DNA of 64,000 nucleotides from the NCBI RefSeq assembly GCF_000711985.1, contig NZ_JONU01000008.1, forward strand, positions 62,001 to 126,000, read 5' to 3'. Below, piece by piece: positions 1-9,838 of the stretch (position 1 is its first letter; each line of letters opens with the position of its first letter). Under the pieces are notes generated by a model that saw only the letters and a program-made list of their open reading frames with translations, was not told the DNA's origin and did not search any database. The DNA is from Rheinheimera texasensis DSM 17496. GTDB taxonomy: Bacteria; Pseudomonadota; Gammaproteobacteria; Enterobacterales; Alteromonadaceae. The position numbers were made by a program, and so were the translations under genes.

Positions 1-435
1 ATGATCGGTTTGCAGTAACTGGCTATCCAGCAGCATCTCAAGTTGCTCGGTCTGGATCTGCCGGAACATTTCGTCCTGATGTAAATTGTCGACCTGGACA
101 TTCTGTTCCAAGATCACTTTATTGTCCTGATAAAACACACCCTGAGCACTACTGATTTGCCAGCGGGGCAGCCGCTCTTCATACAAAGTATAAGCGGGCT
201 GCTCAAACTGGATCTGGCCCAGTTGCTCAAAATGCGCCATTTGCGCAGCTTTAACCTGGCCGGATAAATTGCCGTCTTTGTCAAAGCTACGCCGTGTCAG
301 TTGATAGGCGACAAAGTCGGGGACCAGTTCACGCTCTACTGCGGCATGTTTGGGCGTGTCTGCCGCCTCAATCCAACTGTACAATATGACGCCGCCAGTC
401 ACGACCAGAAATAACCAGAACAGTTGCCGGATCAT
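1..435 (-). CDS. lptC: LptC, lipopolysaccharide export protein (3' end cut by window edge)
   Basis: LptC is the single-pass inner-membrane protein that takes lipopolysaccharide from the LptBFG extractor and hands it to periplasmic LptA. The reading frame starts with MIRQLFWLFLVVTGG, an N-terminal membrane anchor, and continues open for 145 codons to the window edge, so the C-terminus is missing. The part after the anchor (PDFVAYQLTRRSFD, then a Q/V-rich beta region) fits the LptC jellyroll. The ATG overlaps the kdsC stop as ATGA, with AGGAAG six bases upstream, so translation is probably coupled. The order kdsD-kdsC-lptC is the usual one in gammaproteobacteria. Confidence 0.9.
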   Translation of the reverse strand, partial: MIRQLFWLFLVVTGGVILYSWIEAADTPKHAAVERELVPDFVAYQLTRRSFDKDGNLSGQVKAAQMAHFEQLGQIQFEQPAYTLYEERLPRWQISSAQGVFYQDNKVILEQNVQVDNLHQDEMFRQIQTEQLEMLLDSQLLQTDH

Positions 436-989
436 GTGCTGCTTCCTGAAAATGTACCGAACTGTTGCTGACTGAGTAGCAAAAGATCACAAAGTTCACG
501 CACTGCACCAAAACCGCCCGGCAGGCTTGTCGTTAAGGCCGCGTGACGTCTGAGTAACGGATGCGCATCTGCTACCGCCACCGGCAAACCGACATGTTGC
601 ATCACGGCCCAGTCCGACAAATCATCACCGATGTAAGCAATCTGCGAGTTTTCAATCGCAAGCTGTTGTTTCAGTTGTAGATAAGCCGGCATTTTGTCTT
701 CCTGGCCCTGAAAAATATACTGCACTGTTAACGCCTGCATGCGCTTTTCGACGATGGCTGAGCGCCGTCCGGTGATAATGGCTACTTCAATGCCGGCCTG
801 TCGTAATGCTTTAATGCCATAACCGTCACGGGTGTGAAAGGCTTTCAGTTCCTCACCATCATTGCCCAGATAAATCCGGCCGTCAGAAAACACACCGTCA
901 ACATCACAAATCAGCAATTTAATCTGCGCCGCTTTGGCTTCGACATCTTTACCGATCGGCTGATACATTTCGCGATAAGTCATGGCCAT
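432..989 (-). CDS. kdsC: KdsC, 3-deoxy-D-manno-octulosonate 8-phosphate phosphatase
   Basis: KdsC removes the phosphate from Kdo-8-phosphate in the cytoplasm, giving free Kdo for the lipopolysaccharide inner core. The protein (185 aa) is a small cap-less HAD phosphatase. The nucleophile motif DVDGVFSDG lies near residue 30, TGR (motif II) near 73, and the acidic motif GDDLSDW near 120. The ATG at 989 is chosen because AGGAG lies seven bases upstream and the codon overlaps the kdsD stop as TGATG. A GTG three bases further out and an ATG two codons in are possible but less well placed. It sits between kdsD and lptC in one operon. Confidence 0.95.
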   Translation of the reverse strand: MAMTYREMYQPIGKDVEAKAAQIKLLICDVDGVFSDGRIYLGNDGEELKAFHTRDGYGIKALRQAGIEVAIITGRRSAIVEKRMQALTVQYIFQGQEDKMPAYLQLKQQLAIENSQIAYIGDDLSDWAVMQHVGLPVAVADAHPLLRRHAALTTSLPGGFGAVRELCDLLLLSQQQFGTFSGSST

Positions 990-1951
990 CACAGCACTCC
1001 TGCCCGTAACAGGTCATGCATGTTTAACGCGCCAACCGGGATGTGCTCCGGGCTGACGACCATCAATGCATTGATTTTCTTCTGTTCCATAATTTTCAGC
1101 GCTTCGGCAGCCAGCATTTCTGCCCGGATTGTGACACATTTTCGGGTCATCACGCTGGAAATCAGCGTCTGATGGATATCAATACGCTGGTCCAGAATAC
1201 GGCGTAAATCACCGTCGGTGAATATCCCGGCGAGACGGCCCTGCGAGTCAAGAATGCCCGTCATACCGAGGCCTTTGCGGGAAATTTCCAGTAATGCTGC
1301 GGAGATAGTGGCGTTTTCGTCGACCAGCGGGATTTGTTCATGTTCATGCATGATATCGCTGATCCGCAGCAATAAGCGTCGCCCAAGACTGCCGCCCGGA
1401 TGTGACAGTGCAAAATCGTCTGCGGAAAAACCACGGGCTTCTAATAAGGCGACCGCCACAGCATCACCCAATGCCAAAGCGGCCGTAGTGCTGGCGGTGG
1501 GTGCCAGGCCAAGTGGGCAGGCTTCCTGTGCCACTCTGGCGCACAGATGAATGTCAGCCAGTTTGGCTAACGTGGATTCGGAATTGCCGGTGACGGCGAT
1601 GATGGCGATGCCCAGACGTTTCAGCACTGGCAACAGTTTCAAAATTTCTTCGGTTTCGCCGGAATTGGACAGTGCAAACACAATGTCCTGTTGCGTGATC
1701 ATGCCAAGGTCGCCGTGGCTGGCTTCGCCGGGATGAACAAAAAACGCCGGAGTGCCTGTTGATGCCAGTGTCGCAGCGATTTTATTACCGATATGGCCGG
1801 ATTTACCCATGCCGGTCACAATGACCCGGCCTTTGGTGTCGAACATCAACTGGCATGCGTGATTAAAATCTTGATTAATATAACTTTTGAGACCGATTAT
1901 CGCTTGAGATTCAATGTCCAGAACGCGGCTGGCTGTCTCGCAAAAATTCAT
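989..1951 (-). CDS. kdsD: KdsD, D-arabinose 5-phosphate isomerase
   Basis: KdsD interconverts ribulose 5-phosphate and arabinose 5-phosphate, the first committed precursor of Kdo. The 320-residue protein has the expected layout: an N-terminal SIS (sugar isomerase) domain with the conserved GMGKSGHIGNKIAATLAS and SNSGETEE segments, then two CBS domains from about residue 200 to the end. Length matches E. coli KdsD (328 aa). It is the first gene of kdsD-kdsC-lptC. GAGG lies six bases upstream of the ATG. In E. coli a calcium/sodium antiporter gene separates this cluster from mlaF; here that gene is absent and kdsD diverges directly from mlaF. Confidence 0.95.
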   Translation of the reverse strand: MNFCETASRVLDIESQAIIGLKSYINQDFNHACQLMFDTKGRVIVTGMGKSGHIGNKIAATLASTGTPAFFVHPGEASHGDLGMITQQDIVFALSNSGETEEILKLLPVLKRLGIAIIAVTGNSESTLAKLADIHLCARVAQEACPLGLAPTASTTAALALGDAVAVALLEARGFSADDFALSHPGGSLGRRLLLRISDIMHEHEQIPLVDENATISAALLEISRKGLGMTGILDSQGRLAGIFTDGDLRRILDQRIDIHQTLISSVMTRKCVTIRAEMLAAEALKIMEQKKINALMVVSPEHIPVGALNMHDLLRAGVL

Positions 1952-2424
1952 ACTTACCTCAATTTTCCGGCCCGGTTTGGCCCGGTGGCGGCGGTTTTAT
2001 TAAGCTGATATTCAGTTAAGGCCGGCAAAATGCGAACTATACGCAATTCGCCTGGTACCGGGCTGAAAGCAGGTGCCGAACCTGCGGGCATTTTCCAGTT
2101 TCTGCCGGATAATTGCAAAAAAACCTGTAAAAAACCGCGGCAGAGCTTTATGTCAGAACCATTCGCAGGTCTGCCATCTTGCGCCAGGATAGGGTTCCAA
2201 TTCGACCCGGTACACAAGACTGTAAACAGTTCGAAATTCTGCAACTGATACTTACAATTTTTCGACGCGACGCTTGCGGCTAAACCAGTTAAAATACGGC
2301 GATTAATTAGGCATTTGCCTTGCATAGTGCATGGAGTCCCCGTATATTGCGCCGTTTTTTCCCGCCTGCTGTCGCAGGGAGCGGAAAGCGATCTCCGGCC
2401 AGGAATGTGCACAGCGAGAAATGA
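1952..2424. other. Divergent intergenic region between kdsD and mlaF
   Basis: This 473-bp stretch separates two divergent operons. The only strong signal is the mlaF-directed sigma-70-type promoter listed separately at 2320-2348. The kdsD-proximal end is GC-rich (repeated CCCGG), and I found no convincing promoter for kdsD by eye. Open frames here of up to 169 codons lack a start context and resemble no family I know, so I treat the region as non-coding. Confidence 0.6.
2320..2348 (+). promoter_or_regulatory. Predicted sigma-70 promoter of the mla operon
   Basis: TTGCAT at 2320-2325 and TATATT at 2343-2348 are separated by exactly 17 bases, a near-consensus pair. The expected transcript start, near 2355, lies about 70 bases before the mlaF ATG. 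It is the best-scoring promoter I can see in the divergent region and points towards mlaF. Confidence 0.65.
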
Positions 2425-3240
2425 ATGGAGTTTGGTTTGGATAAACCATTGGTTGATATTCAAAATTTAACTTTCCGCCGCGGCGACCGTGTCATCTATG
2501 ACGACATGAGTATGCAGTTTCAGCGCGGAAAAGTGACTGCCATTATGGGGCCTAGTGGTATCGGTAAAACCACTTTACTGCGGCTGATTGGTGGTCAGTT
2601 AAAACCGGACAGCGGCAAGATCCTGTTTGAAGGTGCTGATATTCCAACACTCACCCGGCAGGAACTGTATCAGGCCCGCAAAAAAATGAGCATGTTGTTT
2701 CAAAGCGGTGCACTGTTTACCGAGATGTCGGTGTTTGACAACGTTGCTTTCCCTATTCGAGAACATACCCGTCTGCCGGAAGCTATTATCCGTACTATGG
2801 TGCTGATGAAGCTGGAAGCGGTCGGTTTGCGTGGGGCCCGCGATTTAATGCCGGCGGAACTCTCTGGTGGTATGGCCCGCCGGGCCGCTTTGGCCCGTGC
2901 TATTGCCCTTGACCCGCAACTCATCATGTACGACGAACCGTTCGCTGGTCAGGACCCGATTTCGATGGGCGTGATTGTGCGCTTAATCCGTTCTCTGAAT
3001 GATGCGTTGGGTCTGACTTCGATTGTGGTATCGCACGATGTCGCTGAAGTGATGAGCATCGCCGATTATGTCTATGTAGTGGCGGAACGCCGTGTCATTG
3101 GCCATGGCACGCCGGAGCAGCTGCGCCAGCACGAATCACCGCTGGTACAGCAATTCCTGCAAGGTCAGGCGGACGGCCCGGTGCCGTTCCACTTCAAAGC
3201 CGCCGAATACGCTACTGAATTAATGGAGTTAAGTCGCTGA
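2425..3240 (+). CDS. mlaF: MlaF, ATPase of the phospholipid ABC transporter
   Basis: MlaF powers the MlaFEDB inner-membrane complex, which moves phospholipids between the inner membrane and periplasmic MlaC and so keeps the outer membrane asymmetric. The 271-residue protein has a Walker A (GPSGIGKTT), the family-typical signature LSGGMARR, a Walker B ending in MYDEPF, and a switch histidine (SHDVAEV). The ATG at 2425 has only a weak upstream ribosome site. A TTG at 2437 has GGAG six bases upstream, so a start four codons later is possible. The stop overlaps the mlaE start as TGATG. First gene of mlaFEDCB. Confidence 0.95.
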   Translation: MEFGLDKPLVDIQNLTFRRGDRVIYDDMSMQFQRGKVTAIMGPSGIGKTTLLRLIGGQLKPDSGKILFEGADIPTLTRQELYQARKKMSMLFQSGALFTEMSVFDNVAFPIREHTRLPEAIIRTMVLMKLEAVGLRGARDLMPAELSGGMARRAALARAIALDPQLIMYDEPFAGQDPISMGVIVRLIRSLNDALGLTSIVVSHDVAEVMSIADYVYVVAERRVIGHGTPEQLRQHESPLVQQFLQGQADGPVPFHFKAAEYATELMELSR

Positions 3241-4019
3241 TGCTGAAGCAAATCCAGCAGTTAGGTGCCAACACGCTCGGGACATTGCAGGGCTTGGGCC
3301 GCGCAACCCTGATGTTATTTGGTGCTTTATGGGGTCGGCCAAGACCGCTGAAAAACTGGCATCTGTATATGAAGCAGATTTATGTCGTCGGCGTGTTGTC
3401 GCTGCTAATCATCCTGGTCTCTGGCCTGTTTATCGGCATGGTACTGGCGCTGCAGGGTTACACAGTGTTGGCGAAATTTGGCGCTGAACAAATGTTAGGG
3501 CCGCTTGTCGCTTTAAGTCTGTTGCGTGAACTCGGGCCTGTGGTGACGGCGCTGTTGTTTGCCGGACGGGCGGGCAGTGCGCTGACCGCAGAAATTGGTC
3601 TGATGAAAGCGACGGAACAATTATCCAGCATGGAAATGATGGCTGTAGACCCGCTGCGGCGTGTGATAGCGCCACGGTTCTGGGCAGGGGTCATCAGCAT
3701 GCCACTGTTGGCGCTGATTTTTAATGCGGTCGGTATTCTTGGCGGACATCTGGTTGGGGTCGACTGGCTGGGTGTTGACGCTGGCGGCTACTGGTCTGCG
3801 ATGCAGGCCAATGTTGACTTCCAGCAGGACGTGGTCAACGGCGTGATTAAGAGCATCGTGTTTGCTTTTATTGTGACTGTGATCGCACTGCACAAAGGTT
3901 TTGATGCGGTGCCGACCTCGGAAGGTATCAGTCAGGCAACGACTCAGACTGTGGTGACGGCATCTTTAGCCGTACTGGGTTTTGATTTTGTATTAACCGC
4001 TGTCATGTTTGGTGGATGA
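3240..4019 (+). CDS. mlaE: MlaE, permease of the phospholipid ABC transporter
   Basis: MlaE is the membrane-spanning subunit of the Mla transporter; two copies form the central cavity that passes lipid to the MlaD ring. The 259-residue protein shows the MlaE (DUF140) signature region [22 protein letters not shown] and [27 protein letters not shown] (split here only by reading), followed by several hydrophobic helices. It ends in the typical [14 protein letters not shown]. Start overlaps the mlaF stop by one base; mlaD follows after three bases, implying tight translational coupling. Confidence 0.95.
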   Translation: MLKQIQQLGANTLGTLQGLGRATLMLFGALWGRPRPLKNWHLYMKQIYVVGVLSLLIILVSGLFIGMVLALQGYTVLAKFGAEQMLGPLVALSLLRELGPVVTALLFAGRAGSALTAEIGLMKATEQLSSMEMMAVDPLRRVIAPRFWAGVISMPLLALIFNAVGILGGHLVGVDWLGVDAGGYWSAMQANVDFQQDVVNGVIKSIVFAFIVTVIALHKGFDAVPTSEGISQATTQTVVTASLAVLGFDFVLTAVMFGG

Positions 4020-4022
4020 GAA

Positions 4023-4490
4023 ATGACATCACGTAAATTAGAATTATTTGTAGGTTTTTTTGTCGCGCTGGCAATTGCAGCTTTATTACTGCTGGCGATG
4101 AAAGTCGCGAACACAGGAGTGGCAGGTTCTGACCAGAGTTATCAGTTACTGGCCAAGTTTGAAAATATTGGCGGCCTGAAAGTGCGGTCACCGGTCAAAG
4201 TAGGCGGGGTTGTAGTGGGACGCGTGGCGTCCATCCAGCTCGATCCGGAATCATTTCAGCCGGTCGTGACACTGGACATCAACAGCAGCTACAACAACTT
4301 TCCGGAAACCAGTTCACTGGCCATTCTGACATCTGGCCTGCTTGGCGAGCAATATATTGGTTTACAGCCAGGTTTTGTTGACGAGAACGTTGAAATTCTG
4401 AAGAACGGTGACTACATCGAAGACACCAAATCCGCCATCGTGCTTGAAGAGCTGATTGGCCAGTTTTTGTTTAATCGTGGGAATCAATAA
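4023..4490 (+). CDS. mlaD: MlaD, MCE-domain lipid-binding subunit
   Basis: MlaD forms the hexameric MCE ring anchored in the inner membrane through which lipids pass between MlaE and MlaC. The 155-residue protein has one N-terminal membrane helix (residues about 8-27) and one MCE domain (about 38-118, with the typical FENIGGLKVRSPVKVGGVVVG). The hydrophobic loop STSGLLGEQYIGL-type segment is present (ILTSGLLGEQYIGLQPG). It is shorter than E. coli MlaD (183 aa), mostly at the C-terminus. Its stop overlaps the mlaC start by one base. Confidence 0.94.
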   Translation: MTSRKLELFVGFFVALAIAALLLLAMKVANTGVAGSDQSYQLLAKFENIGGLKVRSPVKVGGVVVGRVASIQLDPESFQPVVTLDINSSYNNFPETSSLAILTSGLLGEQYIGLQPGFVDENVEILKNGDYIEDTKSAIVLEELIGQFLFNRGNQ

Positions 4491-5158
4491 TGAAAACCTT
4501 ATTTAAAGCCTTCGTCGCGGCCACTGCATTGCTGGCCTTTACTCAGGTGCAGGCGGCCGACGCCGCTGTACCTAAATATGACGACCCGTACAAAATGATG
4601 GAAGTGTTGGCTGATAAAACCTTCCAGCGCATTGCCCGTCAACAGGCTGAGATCAAAAAAGACCCGGAAATTCTGCGCACTATCGTGACGGAAGAGCTGG
4701 TGCCCTATATCGACAGTCGCTATGCAGCCGGTTACGTCATTGGCAATGCAGTCAAGCTGAACACAGTCCCTAAGCAGGATTTTAATACTTTCGTAACCGC
4801 GTTCCAGAACTACATGGTCGGCACTTATGCTGGTGTTTTTACTCAGTATCGTGACCAGCAAGTGATGATTGAACCGGGTCAGGCTATTGAAGCGCAGAAG
4901 AAAATTATCACTATCAGAACACGGGTGATCGACCCGGGTAAACCTGATATCAAAATCGAGTTTAAGTTGCGCCGGGTGAAAGATGCCAACAACTGGCTGG
5001 TGTTTGACATGGTGGCTGAAGGTATTTCGTTACTGGACAGCAAACGCTCTGAACTTGGTAGCATGATTCGTCAGCAAGGTTTAGTCAGCGTCGCTGCCTT
5101 GCTGGAAGAAAAAGCCAAAGCGCCAATCAAAGCGCCTGAGAAAGCGAAAAATGCTTGA
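4490..5158 (+). CDS. mlaC: MlaC, periplasmic phospholipid carrier
   Basis: MlaC carries single phospholipids across the periplasm between the outer-membrane MlaA-porin complex and MlaFEDB. The 222-residue protein starts with a clear Sec signal peptide (MKTLFKAFVAATALLAFTQ, cleavage after VQA-A). The mature part has the family pattern DDPYKMMEVLADKTF near the N-terminus and VRxxxGWLVFDM-like IEF..RRVKDANNWLVFDM..EGISLL near the end. It begins at the mlaD stop (TAATG) and its last eight bases overlap mlaB. Confidence 0.94.
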   Translation: MKTLFKAFVAATALLAFTQVQAADAAVPKYDDPYKMMEVLADKTFQRIARQQAEIKKDPEILRTIVTEELVPYIDSRYAAGYVIGNAVKLNTVPKQDFNTFVTAFQNYMVGTYAGVFTQYRDQQVMIEPGQAIEAQKKIITIRTRVIDPGKPDIKIEFKLRRVKDANNWLVFDMVAEGISLLDSKRSELGSMIRQQGLVSVAALLEEKAKAPIKAPEKAKNA

Positions 5159-5441
5159 GATCCGCCAAGAGCCACAAGGACTGGTATTCAGCGGTGAGCT
5201 AAACCGGGACACTGTTGTGCAGTTTTGGCCATTTAAGCCGCTGCAGAATCTGCAGGGTTCGGCAATATTTGACCTGGCAGGCCTGAAGCACGTCGATACA
5301 GCAGGCCTGGCCTGGCTTCTTCAGGTGTTGTCACAGGCCAAAGCCAAATCGCTGCAGGTGCAGTTACGTGGTATGCCGGAGCAATTACGTTCTCTGGCGC
5401 TGGTCAGTGATGTTTTAAGCCTTTTACCGACAGAAAGCTGA
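5151..5441 (+). CDS. mlaB: MlaB, STAS-domain subunit of the Mla transporter
   Basis: MlaB is a small cytoplasmic STAS-domain protein that binds MlaF and is needed for stability and activity of the transporter. The 96-residue sequence has the STAS core IFDLAGLKHVDTAGLAWLLQVLSQA, including the Asp-Thr-Ala-Gly motif around residues 49-53 that corresponds to the anti-sigma-factor antagonist fold. The ATG overlaps the last eight bases of mlaC. A terminator follows 30 bases after the stop, closing the mlaFEDCB operon. Confidence 0.93.
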   Translation: MLEIRQEPQGLVFSGELNRDTVVQFWPFKPLQNLQGSAIFDLAGLKHVDTAGLAWLLQVLSQAKAKSLQVQLRGMPEQLRSLALVSDVLSLLPTES

Positions 5442-5470
5442 AATGCATCCTGAGGCAGGATATAATCACC

Positions 5471-5501
5471 ACCCGGCGTAAACCGCCGGGTTTTCTTTTT
5501 T
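5471..5501 (+). terminator. Intrinsic terminator after mlaB
   Basis: An 8-bp perfect stem (ACCCGGCG / CGCCGGGT at 5471-5478 and 5484-5491) with a five-base loop is followed by a T-rich run. It should end the mla transcript before ibaG. Confidence 0.9.
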
Positions 5502-5562
5502 GGCGAAAGTCCTGATGGTCCGGACTGTCGCGACATCACCACAGTGGCACAAGGGTATCCAG

Positions 5563-5820
5563 ATGGATTGTAAAGAGATTGAACAGCGGTTGCTTGAGCA
5601 GCTGCAACTTTCTGAAGTGTATGTAAAAACTGATGGCAGCCACTATTCTGTTACCGCCGTGGGTGACTGTTTTGACGGTCTGAGCCGGGTCAAACAACAG
5701 CAGCTGGTTTATGCGCCGCTGATGGCCGACATCGCCAATGGCAGTATTCATGCCCTGCAAATCAAAGCCTTTACGCCCACACAGTGGCGTCGCGAAAAAC
5801 TTCTCAACCCGCCGGTGTAA
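5563..5820 (+). CDS. ibaG: IbaG, BolA-family protein
   Basis: IbaG (YrbA) is a BolA-like protein that pairs with monothiol glutaredoxin to bind a [2Fe-2S] cluster and is linked to acid resistance and envelope phenotypes. The 85-residue protein has the class II KH-like BolA pattern: VYVKTDGSHYSVTAVGDCFDGLSRVKQQQLVYAPLM, then IHALQIKAFTP. The ATG at 5563 gives the usual length (84 aa in E. coli); the frame extends upstream into the mlaB terminator, which argues against an earlier start. It lies between the mla operon and murA, its usual place. Six bases separate it from murA. Confidence 0.93.
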   Translation: MDCKEIEQRLLEQLQLSEVYVKTDGSHYSVTAVGDCFDGLSRVKQQQLVYAPLMADIANGSIHALQIKAFTPTQWRREKLLNPPV

Positions 5821-7089
<1,269 letters not shown>

Positions 7090-7110
7090 CCGCGGTTTGT
7101 GCAGTAAGAA

Positions 7111-7140
7111 TGAATAAGGCCCGCATGCGGGCCTTATTCA
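7111..7140. terminator. Bidirectional terminator between murA and degS
   Basis: Positions 7111-7140 form a perfect 30-base palindrome (TGAATAAGGCCCGCA and its complement), with TTTT following on the plus strand. It lies between two convergent genes and can serve both. Confidence 0.88.
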
Positions 7141-7154
7141 TTTTCGCGTGTTGG

Positions 7155-8240
7155 TTAGTCACTTTGCGGGCGTAAGCCAATCCGGCATTTCAGCGTCAGT
7201 TTTTGGCCCTGACGTTCGATCAATAAATCTATTTCCGAGCCGGGTTCTGTTTCCGCAACAATATCGAGTGCCTGACTGACACTGGTCAGCACTTTGTTAT
7301 CCACTTGCAGCAACACGTCACCTTGTTGCACGCCGGCACTGTCCGCCGGGCCAAAGGGTTCTACCTGATCAATCAATACGCCGTAAAACGGCTGACCAGT
7401 CGAGACCTGCCGCTCGCCGGCGGCATTAATGACTGGGATACCGTTCATGCCCAAAGCGCCACGCACGACACGGCCGTGTTTAATCAGCTTCTGCATTACA
7501 GTCGCGGCCAGGCGGTAGGGCACGGCAAAGAAAATACCCTGCACTTCTAAATTCCGCTGGCGCTGAAAAGCCGCGGTATTAATGCCGACTAACACGCCAT
7601 TGCTGTTGACCAGCGCACCGCCGGAGTTGCCTTCGTTGATCGCGGCATCCATTTGCATAAAGTCGGTATAAGAGTTAGTACTCAGGCCAGCACGACCTGT
7701 GGCACTGATGATGCCCTGAGTGATGGATTGCCCCAGATTTAATGGATTACCAATGGCTAACACCAAATCACCCACTTGTGGTGCGATCTCGGGATTTTGC
7801 GGGATCACTGGTAAATCTTCTGCTTCGACTTTCAGGACTGCGAGGTCAGTCATTTGATCCTGACCAATCAGCAAGGCATCCAGCTGTCGGCCATCTTGCA
7901 AAGCGACCACAATTTGGTCCGCACCATGTACAACATGATAGTTAGTGACGATGTAACCATCGCTGCGCATAATCACGCCTGAGCCCAATGACTGATTCTG
8001 AATCACCCGGCGCTCGTACGAACGCTCATCAAGCTGAGTACTGCGGGTATAGACATTCACCACCGCAGGTGCTGCGGCACGTACTGCTTTGGCATAAGAG
8101 ACTGCGGCCGGTTCCGCTTCAGCTGGCTGCAGCAAATGTGACAGCTGCAACTGCCCGCTTGGTGCGAGTAACAAATACAGCAATGCCAGTGCCAGCCCAT
8201 AAGCAACACCTTTGGCAATCATCAGCAGGAAATTAGTCAC
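7155..8240 (-). CDS. degS: DegS, membrane-anchored site-1 protease of the sigma-E pathway
   Basis: DegS senses misfolded outer-membrane porins and makes the first cut in the anti-sigma factor RseA, starting the sigma-E envelope stress response. The 361-residue protein has an N-terminal membrane anchor (about residues 5-26), a trypsin-like domain with catalytic triad His102 (TNYHVV), Asp132 (MTDLAVL) and Ser206 (GNSGGAL), and a single C-terminal PDZ domain (about 265-350). One PDZ plus an uncleaved anchor separates it from DegQ/DegP. The start codon is GTG with a weak ribosome site; an ATG six codons in is an alternative. The gap to degQ is 178 bp and holds a terminator, so it probably has its own promoter. 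Confidence 0.95.
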   Translation of the reverse strand: MTNFLLMIAKGVAYGLALALLYLLLAPSGQLQLSHLLQPAEAEPAAVSYAKAVRAAAPAVVNVYTRSTQLDERSYERRVIQNQSLGSGVIMRSDGYIVTNYHVVHGADQIVVALQDGRQLDALLIGQDQMTDLAVLKVEAEDLPVIPQNPEIAPQVGDLVLAIGNPLNLGQSITQGIISATGRAGLSTNSYTDFMQMDAAINEGNSGGALVNSNGVLVGINTAAFQRQRNLEVQGIFFAVPYRLAATVMQKLIKHGRVVRGALGMNGIPVINAAGERQVSTGQPFYGVLIDQVEPFGPADSAGVQQGDVLLQVDNKVLTSVSQALDIVAETEPGSEIDLLIERQGQKLTLKCRIGLRPQSD

Positions 8241-8375
8241 AGCGGTTTTATCTGAACTGAGGAATGCTTCAGCATAGCATTGAAGCAGTCAAACCTGCAG
8301 CAGAAAAAACGTTACTGATCATGAAATTGGCAACAACCAGATCAGTCTGAAACGACGAAAAAGGATGATTTAAGC

Positions 8376-8401
8376 AAAAAAAAAAGCCGGGTTGCCCCGG
8401 C
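8376..8401 (-). terminator. Intrinsic terminator after degQ
   Basis: GCCGGG (8386-8391) pairs with CCCGGC (8396-8401) around a four-base loop. A run of ten A on the plus strand (8376-8385) becomes the U-tract of the minus-strand transcript. It ends the degQ message before degS. Confidence 0.88.
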
Positions 8402-8418
8402 CTTTTATTCAGGTTGAT

Positions 8419-9780
8419 TTAGCGGATCAGTGTATAGAACACTGTGTTATCCCGTTGAATTTGCAGCGCAATCACGCCTCGCGCCTGTTCCAGCACAGTT
8501 CTGAGCTGGGCGATATTTTCAATACGGGTACGGCCAACACCGATAATGACGTCGTTTTTACTGAGGCCAAGGCGGGCAGCCGGTGAGCCGTCTGCGACTT
8601 CGCTAATCATGACACCAGGTTCACCATCGGCGGTTTTACCGTTGGCGAAGTTCGCACCAGCCAACATTTCATGTAAATTCTCCGCGGTGACATTGGCCTG
8701 GTCGGCGGCTGTCAGTTTGACGTCCAGCGTCACTTGTTTGTCTTCGCGCAGAATGCCCAGTTTTATCGATTTACCAACACCAAGTGTCCCAACTTTGGCA
8801 CGCAGCTCCGACATACTCTGGATAGGTTTGCCGTTGACACTGACGATAGTATCACCGGCTTTCACACCAGCTTTTTGGGCGCCGGAATCTGGCAGAACCT
8901 TGCCAACAAAGACCCCTTTATTGGTTTTCACATTCATATTCTTCGCCAGATCTGCGTTGAGATCGCTACCTTCGATACCCAGCACACCCCGTTTAACTTC
9001 ACCAAATTCGATGATTTGGCTGACCAGGTTTTTCATCATCGTCGACGGAATGGCAAAGCCGATACCGATATTGCCGCCGTTTGGCCCCAGGATTGCGGTA
9101 TTGATACCGATCAGCTCGCCTTTTAAGTTCACCAGCGCGCCACCGGAGTTGCCGCTGTTGATAGCTGCATCGGTTTGGATGAAATCTTCATATTTTTCAA
9201 TGTCGAGGCCGCCGCGCCCCAGCGCACTGACAATACCGGAAGTGACGGTTTGGCCTAAGCCAAAGGGGTTACCGATCGCGACGGTGAAATCACCGACGCG
9301 CAGTGTATCGGAGTCTGAGATGGTAATAGCGGTCAGATTGTCGGCTTTGATTTGCAACAGCGCGATATCGCTTTCCGGGTCTTCACCGATTTTTTTCGCT
9401 TCAAAAGTCCTGCCATCTTTTAAAGTGACCTGAATTTCATCGGCCTGATTAATCACGTGTGAGTTGGTGACGACATAACCTTTGGCGGCATCAATAATGA
9501 CGCCTGAACCCAGACCGCGGAACGGCTGCGAGCGACGCATTTCGCCCTGGCCAAAGAATTGCTGGAAAGCGTCCGGCACACGCTGACGTACTTCCCGGTT
9601 ACCGGCGACATTGATATTCACCACGGCCGGAGTGACTTTGTCCAGCATCGGTGCCAGGCTCGGCATTTCAGTGCCCGCTTCGGCGCCAAAAAAAGGCAGT
9701 TTCGCCGCTGCAGGGGTAGGTTGAGCTAACAAAAAAGCAGCAAGAATGCTTGCGGTGACAACGGATAACTTCATTTTCAT
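8419..9780 (-). CDS. degQ: DegQ/DegP-type periplasmic serine protease-chaperone
   Basis: A Do-family (HtrA) endopeptidase that degrades or refolds damaged periplasmic proteins. The 453-residue protein has a Sec signal peptide (MKMKLSVVTASILAAFLLAQ, cleavage near the AAA at 24-26), catalytic His108 (TNSHVI), Asp138 (ESDIALL) and Ser212 (GNSGGAL), and two PDZ domains (about 250-340 and 365-450). The short Q-linker and length (E. coli DegQ 455, DegP 474) favour DegQ, as does the neighbourhood zapG-degQ-degS, although the DegP/DegQ distinction is not certain from sequence alone. Activity usually rises with sigma-E stress. Confidence 0.93.
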   Translation of the reverse strand: MKMKLSVVTASILAAFLLAQPTPAAAKLPFFGAEAGTEMPSLAPMLDKVTPAVVNINVAGNREVRQRVPDAFQQFFGQGEMRRSQPFRGLGSGVIIDAAKGYVVTNSHVINQADEIQVTLKDGRTFEAKKIGEDPESDIALLQIKADNLTAITISDSDTLRVGDFTVAIGNPFGLGQTVTSGIVSALGRGGLDIEKYEDFIQTDAAINSGNSGGALVNLKGELIGINTAILGPNGGNIGIGFAIPSTMMKNLVSQIIEFGEVKRGVLGIEGSDLNADLAKNMNVKTNKGVFVGKVLPDSGAQKAGVKAGDTIVSVNGKPIQSMSELRAKVGTLGVGKSIKLGILREDKQVTLDVKLTAADQANVTAENLHEMLAGANFANGKTADGEPGVMISEVADGSPAARLGLSKNDVIIGVGRTRIENIAQLRTVLEQARGVIALQIQRDNTVFYTLIR

Positions 9781-9838
9781 AACGCACTTGTCTCCCTCGG
9801 ATAACTGCCTCTGAAGACCAGTGCGTTTTTAAAAAGTT

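Noticed and set aside
1954-2463. A 169-codon minus-strand frame across the kdsD-mlaF gap
   Set aside because: It covers the mla promoter and the mlaF start, has no ribosome site and no family-like features.
8546-9433. A 295-codon open frame antisense to degQ
   Set aside because: It lies entirely inside degQ on the other strand, and its serine/proline-rich translation mirrors degQ codon use. degQ has full catalytic motifs and is clearly the real gene.
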